This document shows positions 6,400-6,875 of a stretch of DNA of 6,875 nucleotides, in pieces. The position numbers and the translations under genes were made by a program. Source of the DNA: Muribaculaceae bacterium (lineage in GTDB: Bacteria > Bacteroidota > Bacteroidia > Bacteroidales > Muribaculaceae); assembly GCA_017619255.1 (NCBI GenBank), contig JAFZSS010000216.1, forward strand, positions 1-6,875, in the 5' to 3' direction. Position 1 is the first letter of the stretch, and each line of letters starts with the position of its first letter. Below the pieces are notes generated by a model. That model did no database searches. It worked only from the letters and a program-made list of their open reading frames with translations, and was not told the DNA's origin.

Positions 6400-6875
6400 C
6401 TATTCTGTCACGACCCTTGCATCCACGCTCAGGTCATCATTAAGGGTCAGTAGTTCCACATTCACAATCCGGTTGGCAAGACGCATGTCGGGTTCCACAT
6501 TCACGCGGATGTAATTGTCGGTGAAACCGTGCATTTTGCCCTTGCCGCGCCCGTGTTCCAGCAAGACGGGGCGCACGGTGCCCAGATAACGGCGCGTGAA
6601 ATCGGCCTGCTTTTGGTCACTCAGGGCTATCATCCTTGCAGCACGCTCCTGCTTGTCCTGCTGGGTCACGATATAGGGAATGCGCAAGGCCGCCGTCCCG
6701 GGTCGCTCGCTATAAGGAAACACATGCAGGTGTTGCACCTCAAGCCCGGCAATGAAATTGTAACTGTCCTCAAACAGTTCGGGCGTCTCGCCACGCGTGC
6801 CCACCATCACGTCCACGCCGATGAAGCAGTCGGGCATCAGCTCGCGGCACCGTTGCACCTTGTCGGCAAACAGCT
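6400..6875 (-). CDS. mtaB: tRNA t6A37 methylthiotransferase, C-terminal part (cut by window edge)
   Basis: MtaB is a radical SAM enzyme that adds a methylthio group to N6-threonylcarbamoyladenosine at tRNA position 37. About 157 C-terminal residues are present and the frame stays open to the window edge, so the gene starts outside. A GTG at 6856-6858 is an internal valine, not a start: coding sequence reads through it (LFADKVQRCREL). Visible family features are PDCFIGVDVMVGTRGETPE, matching the late radical SAM barrel, then HVFPYSERPGTAA, then a C-terminal segment (LLEHGRGKGKMHGFTDNYIR onward) in the place of the TRAM RNA-binding domain. The UPF0004 domain and the CxxxCxxC cluster motif should lie upstream and cannot be checked. 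The MtaB subfamily is chosen over MiaB or RimO from the overall wording of these motifs. It heads the visible part of the operon with the glycosyltransferase. Confidence 0.9.
   Translation of the reverse strand, partial: LFADKVQRCRELMPDCFIGVDVMVGTRGETPELFEDSYNFIAGLEVQHLHVFPYSERPGTAALRIPYIVTQQDKQERAARMIALSDQKQADFTRRYLGTVRPVLLEHGRGKGKMHGFTDNYIRVNVEPDMRLANRIVNVELLTLNDDLSVDARVVTE

Noticed and set aside
6856..6858. GTG as the start of a short protein of 152 residues
   Set aside because: The same frame continues upstream to the window edge with mtaB-like sequence, so this is an internal valine codon of a truncated gene.

Overview
The window looks like chromosomal DNA of an anaerobic Bacteroidales bacterium (Prevotella, Bacteroides or Muribaculaceae type; the genus cannot be fixed from sequence alone). 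Four things point there: a b558-type succinate dehydrogenase/fumarate reductase cytochrome b gene; the gene order DUF3098 - uppP - truB - queA; two matches to the Bacteroidetes promoter element TAnnTTTG; and start codons preceded by A-rich sequence instead of a Shine-Dalgarno site. All eight genes lie on the minus strand, so transcription runs from high to low coordinates.

Region 1 (6875 down to 4245) is the end of an operon entering from outside the window. It holds the C-terminal part of mtaB (tRNA ms2t6A37 methylthiotransferase), then a family 2 glycosyltransferase 3 nt later, then an aldo/keto reductase with a C-terminal two-cluster ferredoxin domain 19 nt later. It closes with a strong hairpin terminator near 4178-4215.

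Region 2 (4244 to 3949, 296 nt) has no protein gene. It holds that terminator, an A-rich stretch, a well-formed Bacteroidetes promoter (TTG, 20 nt, TATATTTG) and a leader of about 105 nt that ends in a heptamer-repeat tract.

Region 3 (3948 to 801) is a four-gene operon: a small two-helix membrane protein (DUF3098), uppP (undecaprenyl-diphosphate phosphatase), truB (tRNA pseudouridine-55 synthase) and queA (queuosine precursor synthesis). The 64 nt between uppP and truB is filled by nine 7-nt units plus one base. A related five-unit tract sits just before the DUF3098 start.

Region 4 (800 to 1) holds a TAnnTTTG promoter element and sdhC, the membrane anchor of the succinate:quinone oxidoreductase. 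The flavoprotein and iron-sulfur subunit genes are expected beyond position 1.

Functionally the window combines tRNA modification at positions 34, 37 and 55, cell-envelope lipid-carrier recycling and glycan synthesis, and anaerobic respiration. The genes themselves are ordinary. The least explained feature is the pair of in-phase heptamer tracts, whose units carry stop triplets that cycle through all reading frames.
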